Part shown: one piece after another, positions 1 to 8,520 of the stretch
Numbering within the stretch: position 1 is the stretch's first letter
Layout of the letters: every line of letters starts with the position of its first letter
Assembly: GCA_903868035.1 (NCBI GenBank)
Contig: CAIPTQ010000283.1
Coordinates: 1 to 17,508 of the forward strand
DNA from: an uncultured Phycisphaerales bacterium
GTDB taxonomy: Bacteria; Planctomycetota; Phycisphaerae; WQYP01
Length of the DNA: 17,508 bases
Direction: 5' to 3'
The notes under the pieces: model-generated
The model's database searches: none
Seen by the model: the letters and a program-made list of their open reading frames with translations, nothing else
What the model was told of the DNA's origin: nothing
Made by a program: the position numbers and the translations under genes

Positions 1-1909
1 GAATAAGGTATTGCTGCAGCGCCGGCAATTCAAACGCCCGGTCGCTCCACTCCGACTCCGAACCGCGTCCCAACCCCACGCACACGACTACCACATCCGC
101 CGCCTTCATCAGTTCTACATCCGGAATCGCCGGTGGCACCAGGGCGACACGCACGCCGCCAGTTCCGCCGCCGGCACCGCGTAAGGCGCGGCCGCCGCGG
201 CCGCGGCCTGCGGGCGGAGTCGCCAAGGCAGCCAATTCGACCTGGAACGCCACAGGTTTGTCCTTGGTGAGATGCACAAACTCGCCGCCGGCAACGCGCT
301 TGCCATCGAGGGTGATCGTCGGACCGCCGCTTCGGCGCACTTCCCAATCGCCATCGGCGGCGGGTATCAGCACACCGCTCCAGGTAAAGGTCGCATCGCG
401 CCCCGCGGGTACGCCGAAGGGCAACTGCCCGTTGGGCCAGGTCACGTCGATCGCCAGCACCACATGCGGCGGAATGTCCACGGGATCGCCGGCTCCCGTG
501 ACGCGCACAGTCAGGGTCAATCCGTCAGCTCCCCCCACGGCGGTTTTGGCAAAGGCCAAATTGGTAAACAGATTCTCGGGGTCCGGCGGCGCGGGCAGAT
601 ACGTCACCTTCACATTTGAACCCGCCGCCTTGATGATCCCCTGCAAATAATCCGCCTCGGCATTGTGCGCGGGGAACGGCGTCACCGCACCGCTGCCGCC
701 GCCGCCCGCGTTGGCGGGCAACTGGCCCGGTTGCGCGGCCGTCGCATTCGGCCCCACCACCACGACCGACTTGAGCTTCGTGCGATCCAGCGGCAGCGCC
801 GCCCGGTCATTCTTCAGCAGCACAATCGACCCCCGCGCCACATCCAGCGCCACCTTGACCGAATCCGGCGAATCCAGCGGCAGGCTCGCATTCTTCTGCG
901 ACCACCCCGCATCCAGCCACCCCATCGCAAAGGCCGTCCGCAGAAAACGATGCACCGCATTATCGATGTCCGCCGCCTTCACGGTTCCCGCAGTCAGCGC
1001 CGCCTGAATTTTCGCCCAGCTCAGGTTCGCCCCGTTGGGCATTTCCAAGTCAAGACCCTTGGCCACGTCCGTGACATTGTGCGAGGCCCCCCAGTCGGAC
1101 ATGACAATGCCGGGGAAGCCGAATTCCTTCTTGAGCACATCGTTCAGCAGCCAGTCGTTGTTGCTGGCATAGCTGCCGTTGAGCCGGTTGTAGGAGCACA
1201 TCACCGCGACGGTGCCGCCGTCCTGCACGGCCCGCCTGAATGCCGGCAGATAGATCTCGTGCATCGTCCGCTCATCGACGATCGTGTCGACCGAGTTGCG
1301 CTGCGTCTCCTGATTGTTGGCCGCATAGTGCTTGATCGTCGGCACGACGCCCTGGGCGCTGCACGCCTTGGTCCAGCGCGCCGCGATCACGCCCGCCAAA
1401 AACGGATCCTCGCCGAAATACTCGAAATTCCGCCCATTTACCGGCACGCGGCAGATGTTCAGCCCCGGCCCGAGCTGATAATGCGTCCCCCGCGCCCGTC
1501 CCTCCAAGCCCACGGCCTTGCCGTAGGCCGCCGCCAGATCGGCATCCCACGTGGCGGCCAGCGCCGCCCCGCACGGGAACGCGCACGCCTGGTTGATGTT
1601 TTGCGGCCCGTTCCGCACGCCCTGCGGCCCGTCGGACATCTCAAAGCCGGTGATGCCCAGCCGCGCAATTGTGTGGGTGGTGAAATTGCTCCCGCTCAGC
1701 AGCGACACCTTCTCCTGCAACGTCATCTGCTTGAGCATCTGCTCGGCCCGCTGGTCGGGCGTGCCCCGGGTATCCCGTGCCAACACCACCGGCCCGCTGG
1801 GCGCGGGCGCCGCTTCCGGTTGCGAAGCCGTCTGCGGAACCGCACAACAGACCACTCCCGCCACACAGGCCTGCAACACCACTATCAGCGCTAAATCTCG
1901 CTTAAGCAC
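1..1909 (-). CDS. Secreted glycoside hydrolase family 3 protein with PA14-like insert (C-terminus outside window)
   Basis: Encodes a retaining exo-acting glycosidase (beta-glucosidase or beta-xylosidase type; substrate not predictable) probably exported. About 636 residues are visible and the frame is open at the window edge. Start chosen is GTG at 1909, preceded by GAGGAG with 6-nt spacing; it yields a signal peptide (KR, then a hydrophobic stretch to about residue 22). The GH3 N-terminal barrel follows (about 55-290): an early EQMLKQMTLQEKVSLLSG segment, the substrate-binding KHYAANN (K193-H194), and GIVMSDWGA, where D272 is the expected nucleophile. The GH3 C-terminal domain starts near 340 (SIVLLKNDRAALPLD). 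A segment around 420-560 with FTWSGVL and GGPTITLDGKRV resembles a PA14 domain inserted in the C-terminal domain, known in many GH3 enzymes. The general acid/base cannot be assigned. It is divergent from the GT2 gene. Confidence 0.93.
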   Translation of the reverse strand, partial: MLKRDLALIVVLQACVAGVVCCAVPQTASQPEAAPAPSGPVVLARDTRGTPDQRAEQMLKQMTLQEKVSLLSGSNFTTHTIARLGITGFEMSDGPQGVRNGPQNINQACAFPCGAALAATWDADLAAAYGKAVGLEGRARGTHYQLGPGLNICRVPVNGRNFEYFGEDPFLAGVIAARWTKACSAQGVVPTIKHYAANNQETQRNSVDTIVDERTMHEIYLPAFRRAVQDGGTVAVMCSYNRLNGSYASNNDWLLNDVLKKEFGFPGIVMSDWGASHNVTDVAKGLDLEMPNGANLSWAKIQAALTAGTVKAADIDNAVHRFLRTAFAMGWLDAGWSQKNASLPLDSPDSVKVALDVARGSIVLLKNDRAALPLDRTKLKSVVVVGPNATAAQPGQLPANAGGGGSGAVTPFPAHNAEADYLQGIIKAAGSNVKVTYLPAPPDPENLFTNLAFAKTAVGGADGLTLTVRVTGAGDPVDIPPHVVLAIDVTWPNGQLPFGVPAGRDATFTWSGVLIPAADGDWEVRRSGGPTITLDGKRVAGGEFVHLTKDKPVAFQVELAALATPPAGRGRGGRALRGAGGGTGGVRVALVPPAIPDVELMKAADVVVVCVGLGRGSESEWSDRAFELPALQQYLI

Positions 1910-2148
1910 AACAAACTCCTCTTCTGCCAGGAAATGATCGCCCAATTGAATAGGTCGCCCCGCTGTCCACCAGAAACCGCACCGTCCGCGATTCTCCGCC
2001 ATGCGCGACAATTCCTTCTACATTTGTCAATCCCATGGTATCTTCCTTTCACATCCTGCGGCTTATTTTATTATCGTCCTCCGGCGACCCGGGGGCAATG
2101 CCGTTTCGGCCTTTTCGTCCGCATGCTATTCTTTATTTGGAGTCACTA

Positions 2149-2187
2149 ATGGCCAGGCGCTTCGCCACGGAGGTGCGGACTTGGTGA
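2149..2187 (+). CDS. Possible 12-codon leader ORF overlapping the GT2 start
   Basis: An ATG at 2149 has GGAG at 2139-2142 with 6-nt spacing and opens a 12-codon frame (MARRFATEVRTW) ending in TGA at 2185-2187. That TGA overlaps the candidate GTG start of the glycosyltransferase (2184-2186) as GTGA, the arrangement of translational coupling. The glycosyltransferase's own GGAGG lies inside this small ORF. It may simply be chance, or a relic of a frameshifted N-terminus. Confidence 0.25.
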   Translation: MARRFATEVRTW

Positions 2188-3182
2188 TCTCCGTCGTCAT
2201 GCCGGTGTTTAACGCCGCCCCCTACGTGGCGCAGGCCGTCCACAGCGTGCTCGCCCAGACCCACGCCGGCCTGGAACTCCTCGCCCTCGACGACGGCTCC
2301 ACCGACGCCTCCCCCGCCATCCTCGACAATCTCGCCCGCCGCGATCCCCGCCTCCGCGTCCTCCACCAGCCCAACGCCGGTGCCGTCGCCGCCCTCAACC
2401 GCGGCCTCGACGAGGCCCTCCGCACCCCCGCGCAATTCGTCGCCATTATGCATGCCGACGACCTCTGCCTCCCCACCCGCCTGCAGCGCCAGATTGACTA
2501 TTTCGCCGAACACCCCGCGGTCGCCCTCTGCGGCACCTGGATCGCCACCTTCGGCGGCGCGGCCCCGCGCGAATGGCGCTACCCCCAGGATCCGCGCTTC
2601 ACCAAACCCTCCCTGCTTTTCTGGTGCTGTTTTGCCCATCCCACCATAATGTTCCGCCGCCACGTGCTCGAAGCCGGCCTCCGCTATGACCCCCTCATGC
2701 CCATGCCCTGCGAGGATTACGCCCTCTGGGCGGAGGCCGCGCGGAAGTATGAGCTGGGAAACGTGGGCGAGGTTTTATTGAAATATCGTGAGCATCCCGA
2801 CCAGGGCGGTGCGCTCCACCAAAGGAAAACAGCCGCCTTGACCGCGGAAATCCGCCGCCGCCAAATCGCCCGCCTGGGCATCGTCCCCACACCCCGCGAA
2901 ATGACCCTCCAGCAGCGCCTGGCCGATTCCGACTTCCCCGGCACGCGCGCTTTTGTCCAGCAAACCCGCGCCTGGCTGGAGCGCCTGCGCGAGGCGAATA
3001 CCCGCACCCATATCTATGACCCCGACGCCCTCGCCAAAATCCTCGCCGGCCGCTGGGCCGCCGCCTGTATGTCTGCCGCCAGCCACGGCGCAGACTCAAT
3101 CTGGCCCGAGTTTTGGCAATCCCCCCTTGCCCATTTCGTCGATCGAACCCTCGAAAAAAACCACCTCATCCCCAACCCCTAA
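2184..3182 (+). CDS. GT2-family glycosyltransferase
   Basis: Inverting GT-A-fold glycosyltransferase, expected to move a sugar from a nucleotide-sugar to a cell-surface glycan or lipid-linked acceptor in the cytoplasm; donor and acceptor unknown. From GTG 2184 it has 332 residues: the nucleotide-binding start ISVVMPVFNAAPYV, LDDGSTD (35-41), NRGLDEA (72-78), the metal-binding MHADD (89-93), and CEDYALW (176-182) with the likely catalytic acidic pair E177-D178. There are no membrane segments. The frame is open upstream to an ATG at 2001, but that extension is unlike the family and lacks a ribosome site. GGAGG at 2169-2173 serves TTG 2181 (7 nt) or GTG 2184 (10 nt). The gene stands alone on its strand between divergent GH3 and convergent GH28. 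Confidence 0.85.
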   Translation: MISVVMPVFNAAPYVAQAVHSVLAQTHAGLELLALDDGSTDASPAILDNLARRDPRLRVLHQPNAGAVAALNRGLDEALRTPAQFVAIMHADDLCLPTRLQRQIDYFAEHPAVALCGTWIATFGGAAPREWRYPQDPRFTKPSLLFWCCFAHPTIMFRRHVLEAGLRYDPLMPMPCEDYALWAEAARKYELGNVGEVLLKYREHPDQGGALHQRKTAALTAEIRRRQIARLGIVPTPREMTLQQRLADSDFPGTRAFVQQTRAWLERLREANTRTHIYDPDALAKILAGRWAAACMSAASHGADSIWPEFWQSPLAHFVDRTLEKNHLIPNP

Positions 3183-3254
3183 TACCATATCTTACCTATT
3201 TACCCAAAAATCACCCATAATCGCGTACAACCGCCAATCTGGGCTATCTTGTTA

Positions 3255-3306
3255 GGGGAGACCGCCAACTCCTCCCCCGAAAACCGGGTAACTTGGCGGT
3301 CTCCCC
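3255..3306. terminator. Perfect 14-bp hairpin between convergent genes
   Basis: GGGGAGACCGCCAA (3255-3268) is exactly complementary to 3293-3306, with a 24-nt loop. It lies between the ends of the GT2 gene and the GH28 gene, where a bidirectional terminator is expected. Neither flank has a T tract (C-rich on one side, mixed on the other), so it may block transcription or protect 3' ends rather than act as a classical intrinsic terminator. Confidence 0.5.
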
Positions 3307-3315
3307 CCCCACCCC

Positions 3316-4716
3316 TCATGGCCGCGTAGCCGGTGCCGTAGCCGGCTGCGTCAACGCCGCCGCCGGCACATAGTCCGCGCCGTTGATCTTCACGTTCTTC
3401 ACGACCAGTTCCTTCACACCTCGGAAGTTGGGCGCGGCGGTGGTGAGTTTCAAATCGATGTTTTCCAGTGTGATTTTTTCAATCGTGTCGATGATGGCGC
3501 CGTTGACGGCAACCGGGTTGATGGTGCCGAAGTTGCCGAATGTTCCCTTGATGTTCGTTAGCGTAATATTGCGCACCGTGTGCGCGGGCCGTTCCCGCCC
3601 CGCGGGTATCGTTTCATATTGCGTCCACGGCGACACATTGATCAGCGTCCCCACGCCATCCAGCGTGATGTTGTTGTAGTGGATGTCCTCATAAAGCTGC
3701 GGCGTGTCCGTGCGCAACTTCAGCCGCAGCACATTGATCCCGCGCGTGTTCGGCCCCGCGACCGTGCAGTTTTCGACCACCACATCGCGCACCACCGTCG
3801 CCTCGCTGCCGCACGTCACCAGGCTCCCGCCCATGGCAAACGTGCAGTTGCTCACGCGGATATGCTCCACCGGCGGGCTGTCCTTGTCATCGCGGGCGTC
3901 GATTCCCTTGGAGCCTTTCAGGGCGATGCAGTCATCGTTGTTCGAGATGTAGGTGTTCTTGATCGTCACGTTCCGCGACGAATCCACGTCGATGCCGTCG
4001 GTCGAAGGCGAGCCGGAAGGCGCCTGGATATCCAGCCCATCAATGGTGACGCCGTCGCAGTTATACAGGTGGAGGTTCCAGAAGCCGGAGTTGAAGAGGT
4101 GGATGCCGGAGATGGAGGCGTCCTTGCACTTGGAGATGAAGAGGAGGCGCGGGCGGGGCGTGCCCAGGTTGGTGCCGCGGGCGGCGCGGAAGGCGGCATA
4201 GAAGGGGGTGCCGGAGCCGTCGAGGACGCCTTCACCGTCGATCTTGAGGTGGTCGATCTGCTCGGCATTGATGAGGGCGGGGAGCCAGTCCTGGAAGTGG
4301 CCTTCGATGCGGGTGCGCATGGTGGGGTAGTCCTTGGTGTCGGTGGAGCCTTTGAGGATGGCGCCCTTTTCAAGGCGGAGATTGACGCCGGGTTTGAGGA
4401 ACAGGGCGCCGGAGATAAAGGCGCCTTCGACGATCTTGCCCGCCTGGGCGTCGAGGGTGGTTTGGGGGACGGGCTTGGGGGCGGCGGGCGCGGGGGGGGT
4501 GGCGGCGGGGATGATCAGGGTGCCGCCGCCTTTGGAGGCCAGGTCGTCGATGGCCTTCTGGATGGCGGCGGTGTTCATGGTTTTGCCGTCGGGTATGGCC
4601 CCGAAGTCTTTGATGTTCGCCGTGCGGACAGGTGCGGCAAGCTGCGCTTGCGCCCACCCATACTGCGCGCAGGCGGCCAGACATAGAGCCACGATGGCAA
4701 TGACACGATTCCGCAT
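3316..4716 (-). CDS. Secreted GH28 family (polygalacturonase/rhamnogalacturonase-like) protein
   Basis: Right-handed beta-helix enzyme of the pectin-degrading GH28 clan, 466 residues, with a signal peptide (MRNRVIAIVALCLAACAQYGWAQA) and so exported. IKDFGAIPDGKTMNT (35-49) is the usual start of the beta-helix fold. Active-site motifs: STDGID (238-243, normally NTD), NNDDCIALKGS (259-269, with the Asp pair D261-D262), and RLK at 331-333 (RIK-type substrate contact). The usual GHG motif is replaced by MGGSLVTCGSE at 295-305, so the expected histidine is absent. Hydrolysis of a galacturonan or rhamnogalacturonan backbone is inferred from the family; specificity is open. Start ATG at 4716 has AGGAG 5 nt upstream. 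The gene follows the Uma2 gene by 56 bp on the same strand and may share its transcript. Stop is TGA. Confidence 0.9.
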   Translation of the reverse strand: MRNRVIAIVALCLAACAQYGWAQAQLAAPVRTANIKDFGAIPDGKTMNTAAIQKAIDDLASKGGGTLIIPAATPPAPAAPKPVPQTTLDAQAGKIVEGAFISGALFLKPGVNLRLEKGAILKGSTDTKDYPTMRTRIEGHFQDWLPALINAEQIDHLKIDGEGVLDGSGTPFYAAFRAARGTNLGTPRPRLLFISKCKDASISGIHLFNSGFWNLHLYNCDGVTIDGLDIQAPSGSPSTDGIDVDSSRNVTIKNTYISNNDDCIALKGSKGIDARDDKDSPPVEHIRVSNCTFAMGGSLVTCGSEATVVRDVVVENCTVAGPNTRGINVLRLKLRTDTPQLYEDIHYNNITLDGVGTLINVSPWTQYETIPAGRERPAHTVRNITLTNIKGTFGNFGTINPVAVNGAIIDTIEKITLENIDLKLTTAAPNFRGVKELVVKNVKINGADYVPAAALTQPATAPATRP

Positions 4717-4772
4717 GGATTCTCCTGAGTTTGGTTCTGGGAAAGTCAGTTGCGTTTCGCCAACTGCATAGG

Positions 4773-5324
4773 CTAGCGAAAGATTTCGGCCACCGCCAGC
4801 TTGAACCCCGGCAACACCTCTTCGCCATCCAATTGAGCGCTGGCCTTGAGGATTTGGGGTTGCCGATTCGGCGCGTAAACGGCGACGATGTGTTTGATCG
4901 GATCAATGACCCACACTAAACGGGTGCCGGCGGTTAGCCATTCATCAATCTTTTCCATGACTTCGCTGTGGGTGTCGGAAGGTGACAGGACTTCGACGGC
5001 AAGGTCGGGCGCGCCGGGGAAGAATTTCGCCGTCAATCCTTGGGGAGGAATGCGGTTCTTGGCGATGAAGGCAAAATCCGGAGCGCGCACCGTGTCCGGC
5101 TGGCGCGCGATGATGAATCCCGTCTCCGCGCCAAAAAAAACTCCCAGATCGTGTTTGTCAACGAACTCCCCCAGTCTAAGAGTCACCCGTCCCGTACAAA
5201 TGCCATGTTCACTGCCCGTTGGTGGCATGGTCGTCAGTTCTCCATTTACGAGTTCATGGCGCATGTTATCGGCCGGAAGTTCCAGCAAATCTTCGGCGGT
5301 CATCAGTGCGGCTGCTATCGTCAT
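4773..5324 (-). CDS. Uma2 family (DUF820) PD-(D/E)XK nuclease-fold protein
   Basis: 183 residues, close to the family's usual length. Family signatures are visible in order: MTAEDLLELP near the N-terminus, HELVNGEL (23-30), RAPDFAFIAKNR (80-91, with D83), DLAVEVLSPSDT (107-118, with E111), KIDEWLTAGTRLVWVIDP (125-142). D83 and E111 are the likely metal ligands of the PD-(D/E)XK core. Uma2 proteins are abundant in cyanobacteria and planctomycetes and their cellular role is largely unknown, so no substrate is proposed. ATG at 5324 has GAGGTGA 3 nt upstream. It starts 14 bp after the ispG stop and is probably co-transcribed with it, though no functional link is evident. The stop codon is TAG, which shows amber is a working stop in this genome. 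Confidence 0.87.
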   Translation of the reverse strand: MTIAAALMTAEDLLELPADNMRHELVNGELTTMPPTGSEHGICTGRVTLRLGEFVDKHDLGVFFGAETGFIIARQPDTVRAPDFAFIAKNRIPPQGLTAKFFPGAPDLAVEVLSPSDTHSEVMEKIDEWLTAGTRLVWVIDPIKHIVAVYAPNRQPQILKASAQLDGEEVLPGFKLAVAEIFR

Positions 5325-5338
5325 GGGTCACCTCGCGT

Positions 5339-6583
5339 TCAACCTTTCATCACCGGCAATTGTACCCCCTTCGCCTTCTCCGCCTCAATCTTACCATACC
5401 CGCTCCCCAGCTCTCCCAGCGGCTCCGGCGGCAGAATATCCACCACCTTCTCCCCCAGCTTCGCCGTCCCCGCACGCACCCGGTCCTGCAACTTCTTCGT
5501 CTCCGCCAACAGCGTTTCCAGGATTTGCGCCTCGGGCACATTGGCCACCTTCTGCCCCTGCACATAAATAATCCCCCGCTTGTCCCCCGCGAATATCGCC
5601 ACATCCGCCCCCTCGCACTCCCCCGGCCCGTTCACAATGCACCCCATCACCGCCACCTTGATCGGCAGCGTGATCTCCTGACGCAACGCCTTGTTCACCG
5701 CCTGGATCAGCGTGAACAAATCCACCTGAATCCGCCCGCACGTCGGGCAGCCGATCAGTTCCGCCCCCACGCGCGTGCGCAGCCCCAGTATGTACAACAG
5801 CTCCAGCCCGTCCTCCACCTCATAGATCGGGTCGTTGGCGTACGAAATCCGTATCGTGTCCCCAATGCCGTTCATCAGCAAATGCCCCAGCGGCACCACG
5901 CTGCGGATCGTCCCCGTCTCCTTGGGCCCGGCATGGGTCACGCCCAGATGCAGCGGATGGTCGAATCGCTTGGAAATCTCCGTGTAGGCATCCACCACGA
6001 GTGCCGGTTCAATCGACTTGGCCGAAATCGTGATGTCATAAAAGCCGCGCTCGTAGAAAATGTCGAGATACTCCTCCAGCTTGGCGATCATGATCGCCAG
6101 CAGATGCCCATGCTTGTTGTCCGAAAACACGCCCCCCAACTCCTTCAACCGCTTCTGCTTGTCCTTCCGCTCCACGATCGACCCCTCATTGACCCCCACC
6201 CGGATCGGTATCCCCCGCTCCTTGCAGGCGTCGATCACCTTTTCCACCTGGGCTTTGTCCTGGATGTTGCCGGGGTTCAGGCGAATCTTGTGGACCCCCG
6301 CCTCGACCGCCTCCAGCGCCCGCTGAAAGTGAAAATGTACATCCGCCACGATCGGCACCTTCACCTGCCGCAAAATCTCCTTGAGCGCCTCGGTATCCTT
6401 CCGCTCCGGCACCGCCACCCGCACAATATCCGCCCCCCCGCCCGCCAGCTTGTTGATCTCCGCCACGCACTTGTCAATCTCATACGTGAACCCCGACGTC
6501 ATCGACTGGACCGACACCGGGGCGTCCCCCCCAATCAAAACATTGCCGACCTTGACCTGGCGGGTTTTACGACGGTGAATCAT
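5339..6583 (-). CDS. ispG: 4-hydroxy-3-methylbut-2-enyl-diphosphate synthase IspG (GcpE)
   Basis: Penultimate enzyme of the MEP isoprenoid pathway: reductive ring opening of 2-C-methyl-D-erythritol 2,4-cyclodiphosphate to HMBPP by a cytoplasmic [4Fe-4S] enzyme. The 414 residues include the N-terminal RRKTRQVKVGNVLIGG, the barrel motifs QSMTS and ADVHFHFQ, KIRLNPGNI (99-107), and the cluster-binding C-terminal domain with C279-P-T-C282, C315 and E322 (GCIVNGPGECEGAD), equivalent to the E. coli C270/C273/C305/E312 set. It is slightly longer than E. coli IspG and lacks the large plant-type insertion. ATG at 6583 has AGGAG 9 nt upstream. It appears to head a small unit with the Uma2 gene and perhaps GH28, and is divergent from the DUF2330-like gene. 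Nothing is missing or truncated. Confidence 0.98.
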   Translation of the reverse strand: MIHRRKTRQVKVGNVLIGGDAPVSVQSMTSGFTYEIDKCVAEINKLAGGGADIVRVAVPERKDTEALKEILRQVKVPIVADVHFHFQRALEAVEAGVHKIRLNPGNIQDKAQVEKVIDACKERGIPIRVGVNEGSIVERKDKQKRLKELGGVFSDNKHGHLLAIMIAKLEEYLDIFYERGFYDITISAKSIEPALVVDAYTEISKRFDHPLHLGVTHAGPKETGTIRSVVPLGHLLMNGIGDTIRISYANDPIYEVEDGLELLYILGLRTRVGAELIGCPTCGRIQVDLFTLIQAVNKALRQEITLPIKVAVMGCIVNGPGECEGADVAIFAGDKRGIIYVQGQKVANVPEAQILETLLAETKKLQDRVRAGTAKLGEKVVDILPPEPLGELGSGYGKIEAEKAKGVQLPVMKG

Positions 6584-6765
6584 GCGTTGGGGCTCCTGAG
6601 CTTGGGTTCACCCGTCATTGTAGCCTAACGCAGGAGGCGATGGTAACGCAGCTTGGAACGTCCATGGACGGCAAGCGTCAACCCGCGTACAGTGCCGCCG
6701 TCCGAATCATGCGAACCTTTCGTCCCTTCCAACGTATGGACTCTCGGGCCAGCGAAGGAGTCTCC

Positions 6766-8376
6766 ATGCACCCGCTCTTGCGGCATATCGTTCAAGTGCT
6801 CGCCATCGTCTTCCTGGCCACTCTCGCGCTGGCTTCCAGCGCCCATGCCGATGGCATCTACATCCCCCAGAAAGCCTATCCCACCCTCCCCACCATCCCC
6901 ATGCAGCGCGCCATCATCATCCACCGCGACGGCAGCGAAACACTCATCGTTGAATCCGCGTTTGAATCCCAGTCCCCGGAAGTCGCCTGGATTCTCCCCC
7001 TGCCCGCCGCGCCCACCAAGCTCGAACTCACCGAGGCCGGGGCCATCAGTTCCACCGCTTATTCGCTGCGCCCCGCCGTCGTGCATGACCTTCACGGTCT
7101 CATCAAATTACCTTTCACAATTTGCCTGCTGATTCTGCCCCTGGCATTGGCGGCCATGTTCATCCGCGAACGTGCCGCACGCAGCTCCGTCCTGAAGAAC
7201 ATTATCTTCGTTGAAATATTTCTCGTTTTTATTTCAAGCATTCTTTTACCGAGTCTGGGTGGCGCTGGCACTCCTGTGGCGACGTCCGATCTTCCCGGCC
7301 TCTCGATACTCTCCACCCAGCGCCTCGGCGATGCCGACTTCACCGTCCTGAATGCCGCCACGCCCGAGGTTCTCGATCAATGGCTCAACAGTCAGGAACT
7401 CCGCCCCCTTGATGCAACCGCCAAACCGATCATGGCGGATTACATCGCCCGGCATTGGTGCTTCGTCGTGGGCAAGCTGCATAACGCATCGGCCAAGCTC
7501 TCGGCACCTCGTCCGCTGAAGGCCACATTTCCCGCGACGGAACCTGTTTTCCCCATGAAACTCACCGCCTTGGCCAACACTACGACCCATGTCGAGCTAT
7601 GCGTCTTCGCCACTGCGCAGGCCGCCGCTCCGGGCTTTCATTGTGTGATTGCCGACAAGTTTATGAGACAGCCCTCGGATCCTGACCTGACCCACTACCC
7701 TGCTCGATCCGCCTACTATTTTACTTACAATTCGCATGCCTCGCTGGGTCATCCCGACATCGTCCCGCTCCTCTGGGCCAATTGCACGGCCACCAAGCTC
7801 GTCGCCGATCTGCCGCCAGCCAAGATGGACCAGGACATCACGATCCAGCTTCAGCCGCTTACACCCCACCGCGATTCGTTCTACTCCAGCCTGGCGCGCC
7901 AGCAGATCGCTTTGGCACTGCTGTGTGCCGGCATGGCGATATTCCTCATCTTTGCCGCTGTGTTCCTGCGCGGCCGCCGCCGGCCCACGCCATGGCAATT
8001 CAAATTCCTGACAACTACTCTCCTGGTCGTCTTCATCGTCCCTGCGGTGGCATGGCAGTTTCTTCCCACGATTCCCGTTCACGTCGGCAGCCACTCCGCA
8101 CGCTTCCTGCCCAGAGTGCTGTCTGCTGCCGTAAGCGACCTCGTCAAAAAAAATATCCTCCCCCATGACCCTACACCCGAGCAAATCGCCTCTATCCCAC
8201 AAATCTTGGTTTCCCACGACGAACTTTCGCCCGAAATCCTCACCAATCCCTACACCGGCCAACCGATCCGCGTGGAATGCTCCCCCGGCAACTACACCGT
8301 ACGCACCCTCGGCGACAAGACCTACTTCTGCACCTACGACGAGAACGGCATCGAAACGCGCATGCCGCTCCCTTGA
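6766..8376 (+). CDS. DUF2330-like membrane protein with signal peptide
   Basis: 536 residues from ATG 6766, which has AAGGAG 5 nt upstream; the frame is open further upstream to 6640 but that part looks untranslated. A signal peptide (to about SSAHA, residue 28) is followed by DGIYIPQKAYPTLP and QRAIIIHRDGSETLIVESAFE, then VAWILPLPAAPTKLE, the pattern of DUF2330 proteins (function unknown). Hydrophobic segments occur near residues 113-131, 145-161, 381-401 and 412-433, so the chain is probably anchored by two pairs of membrane helices with an extracytoplasmic domain of about 220 residues between them. An RRR motif follows the third helix, consistent with a cytoplasmic loop. The C-terminal about 100 residues (NPYTGQPIRVECSPG and on) form a separate soluble domain. 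Function cannot be stated. Family assignment is by recalled pattern only. Confidence 0.78.
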   Translation: MHPLLRHIVQVLAIVFLATLALASSAHADGIYIPQKAYPTLPTIPMQRAIIIHRDGSETLIVESAFESQSPEVAWILPLPAAPTKLELTEAGAISSTAYSLRPAVVHDLHGLIKLPFTICLLILPLALAAMFIRERAARSSVLKNIIFVEIFLVFISSILLPSLGGAGTPVATSDLPGLSILSTQRLGDADFTVLNAATPEVLDQWLNSQELRPLDATAKPIMADYIARHWCFVVGKLHNASAKLSAPRPLKATFPATEPVFPMKLTALANTTTHVELCVFATAQAAAPGFHCVIADKFMRQPSDPDLTHYPARSAYYFTYNSHASLGHPDIVPLLWANCTATKLVADLPPAKMDQDITIQLQPLTPHRDSFYSSLARQQIALALLCAGMAIFLIFAAVFLRGRRRPTPWQFKFLTTTLLVVFIVPAVAWQFLPTIPVHVGSHSARFLPRVLSAAVSDLVKKNILPHDPTPEQIASIPQILVSHDELSPEILTNPYTGQPIRVECSPGNYTVRTLGDKTYFCTYDENGIETRMPLP

Positions 8377-8419
8377 CCATATTCTGGCGCACCCGGCCCG
8401 CCGCCTCATCCCAACGCAA

Positions 8420-8470
8420 AAGTCCGCGGCCCGCGCACGCCCCTCAAGAACGCACGCCCGCCGCGGACTT
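8420..8470 (-). terminator. Terminator hairpin downstream of fliC (possibly bidirectional)
   Basis: AAGTCCGCGGC at 8420-8430 pairs exactly with 8460-8470 (11 bp, 29-nt loop). Read on the minus strand the stem runs into TTTTG, giving a short U tract after the fliC stop at 8521. It lies between fliC and the convergent end of the DUF2330-like gene and could serve both, although the plus-strand side has no T run. Confidence 0.55.
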
Positions 8471-8520
8471 CCTGCCTGCTCAAATTATGCAACAAAGAAC
8501 TACTGACTACTGACCACTGC

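Noticed and set aside
665..1894. Long plus-strand ORF opposite GH3, and similar Arg/Pro/His-rich long ORFs opposite flgK, flgL, ispG and GH28
   Set aside because: Antisense shadows of high-GC genes: low-complexity composition and no domain pattern, whereas the minus strand encodes recognisable proteins.
2001..2183. GT2 gene starting at ATG 2001
   Set aside because: The 61-residue extension does not resemble the family and has no ribosome site; the fold starts at ISVVMPVFN, directly after GGAGG.
7092..7361. Minus-strand ORF within the DUF2330-like gene
   Set aside because: Antisense to a coherent signal-peptide membrane protein and without any recognisable motif.
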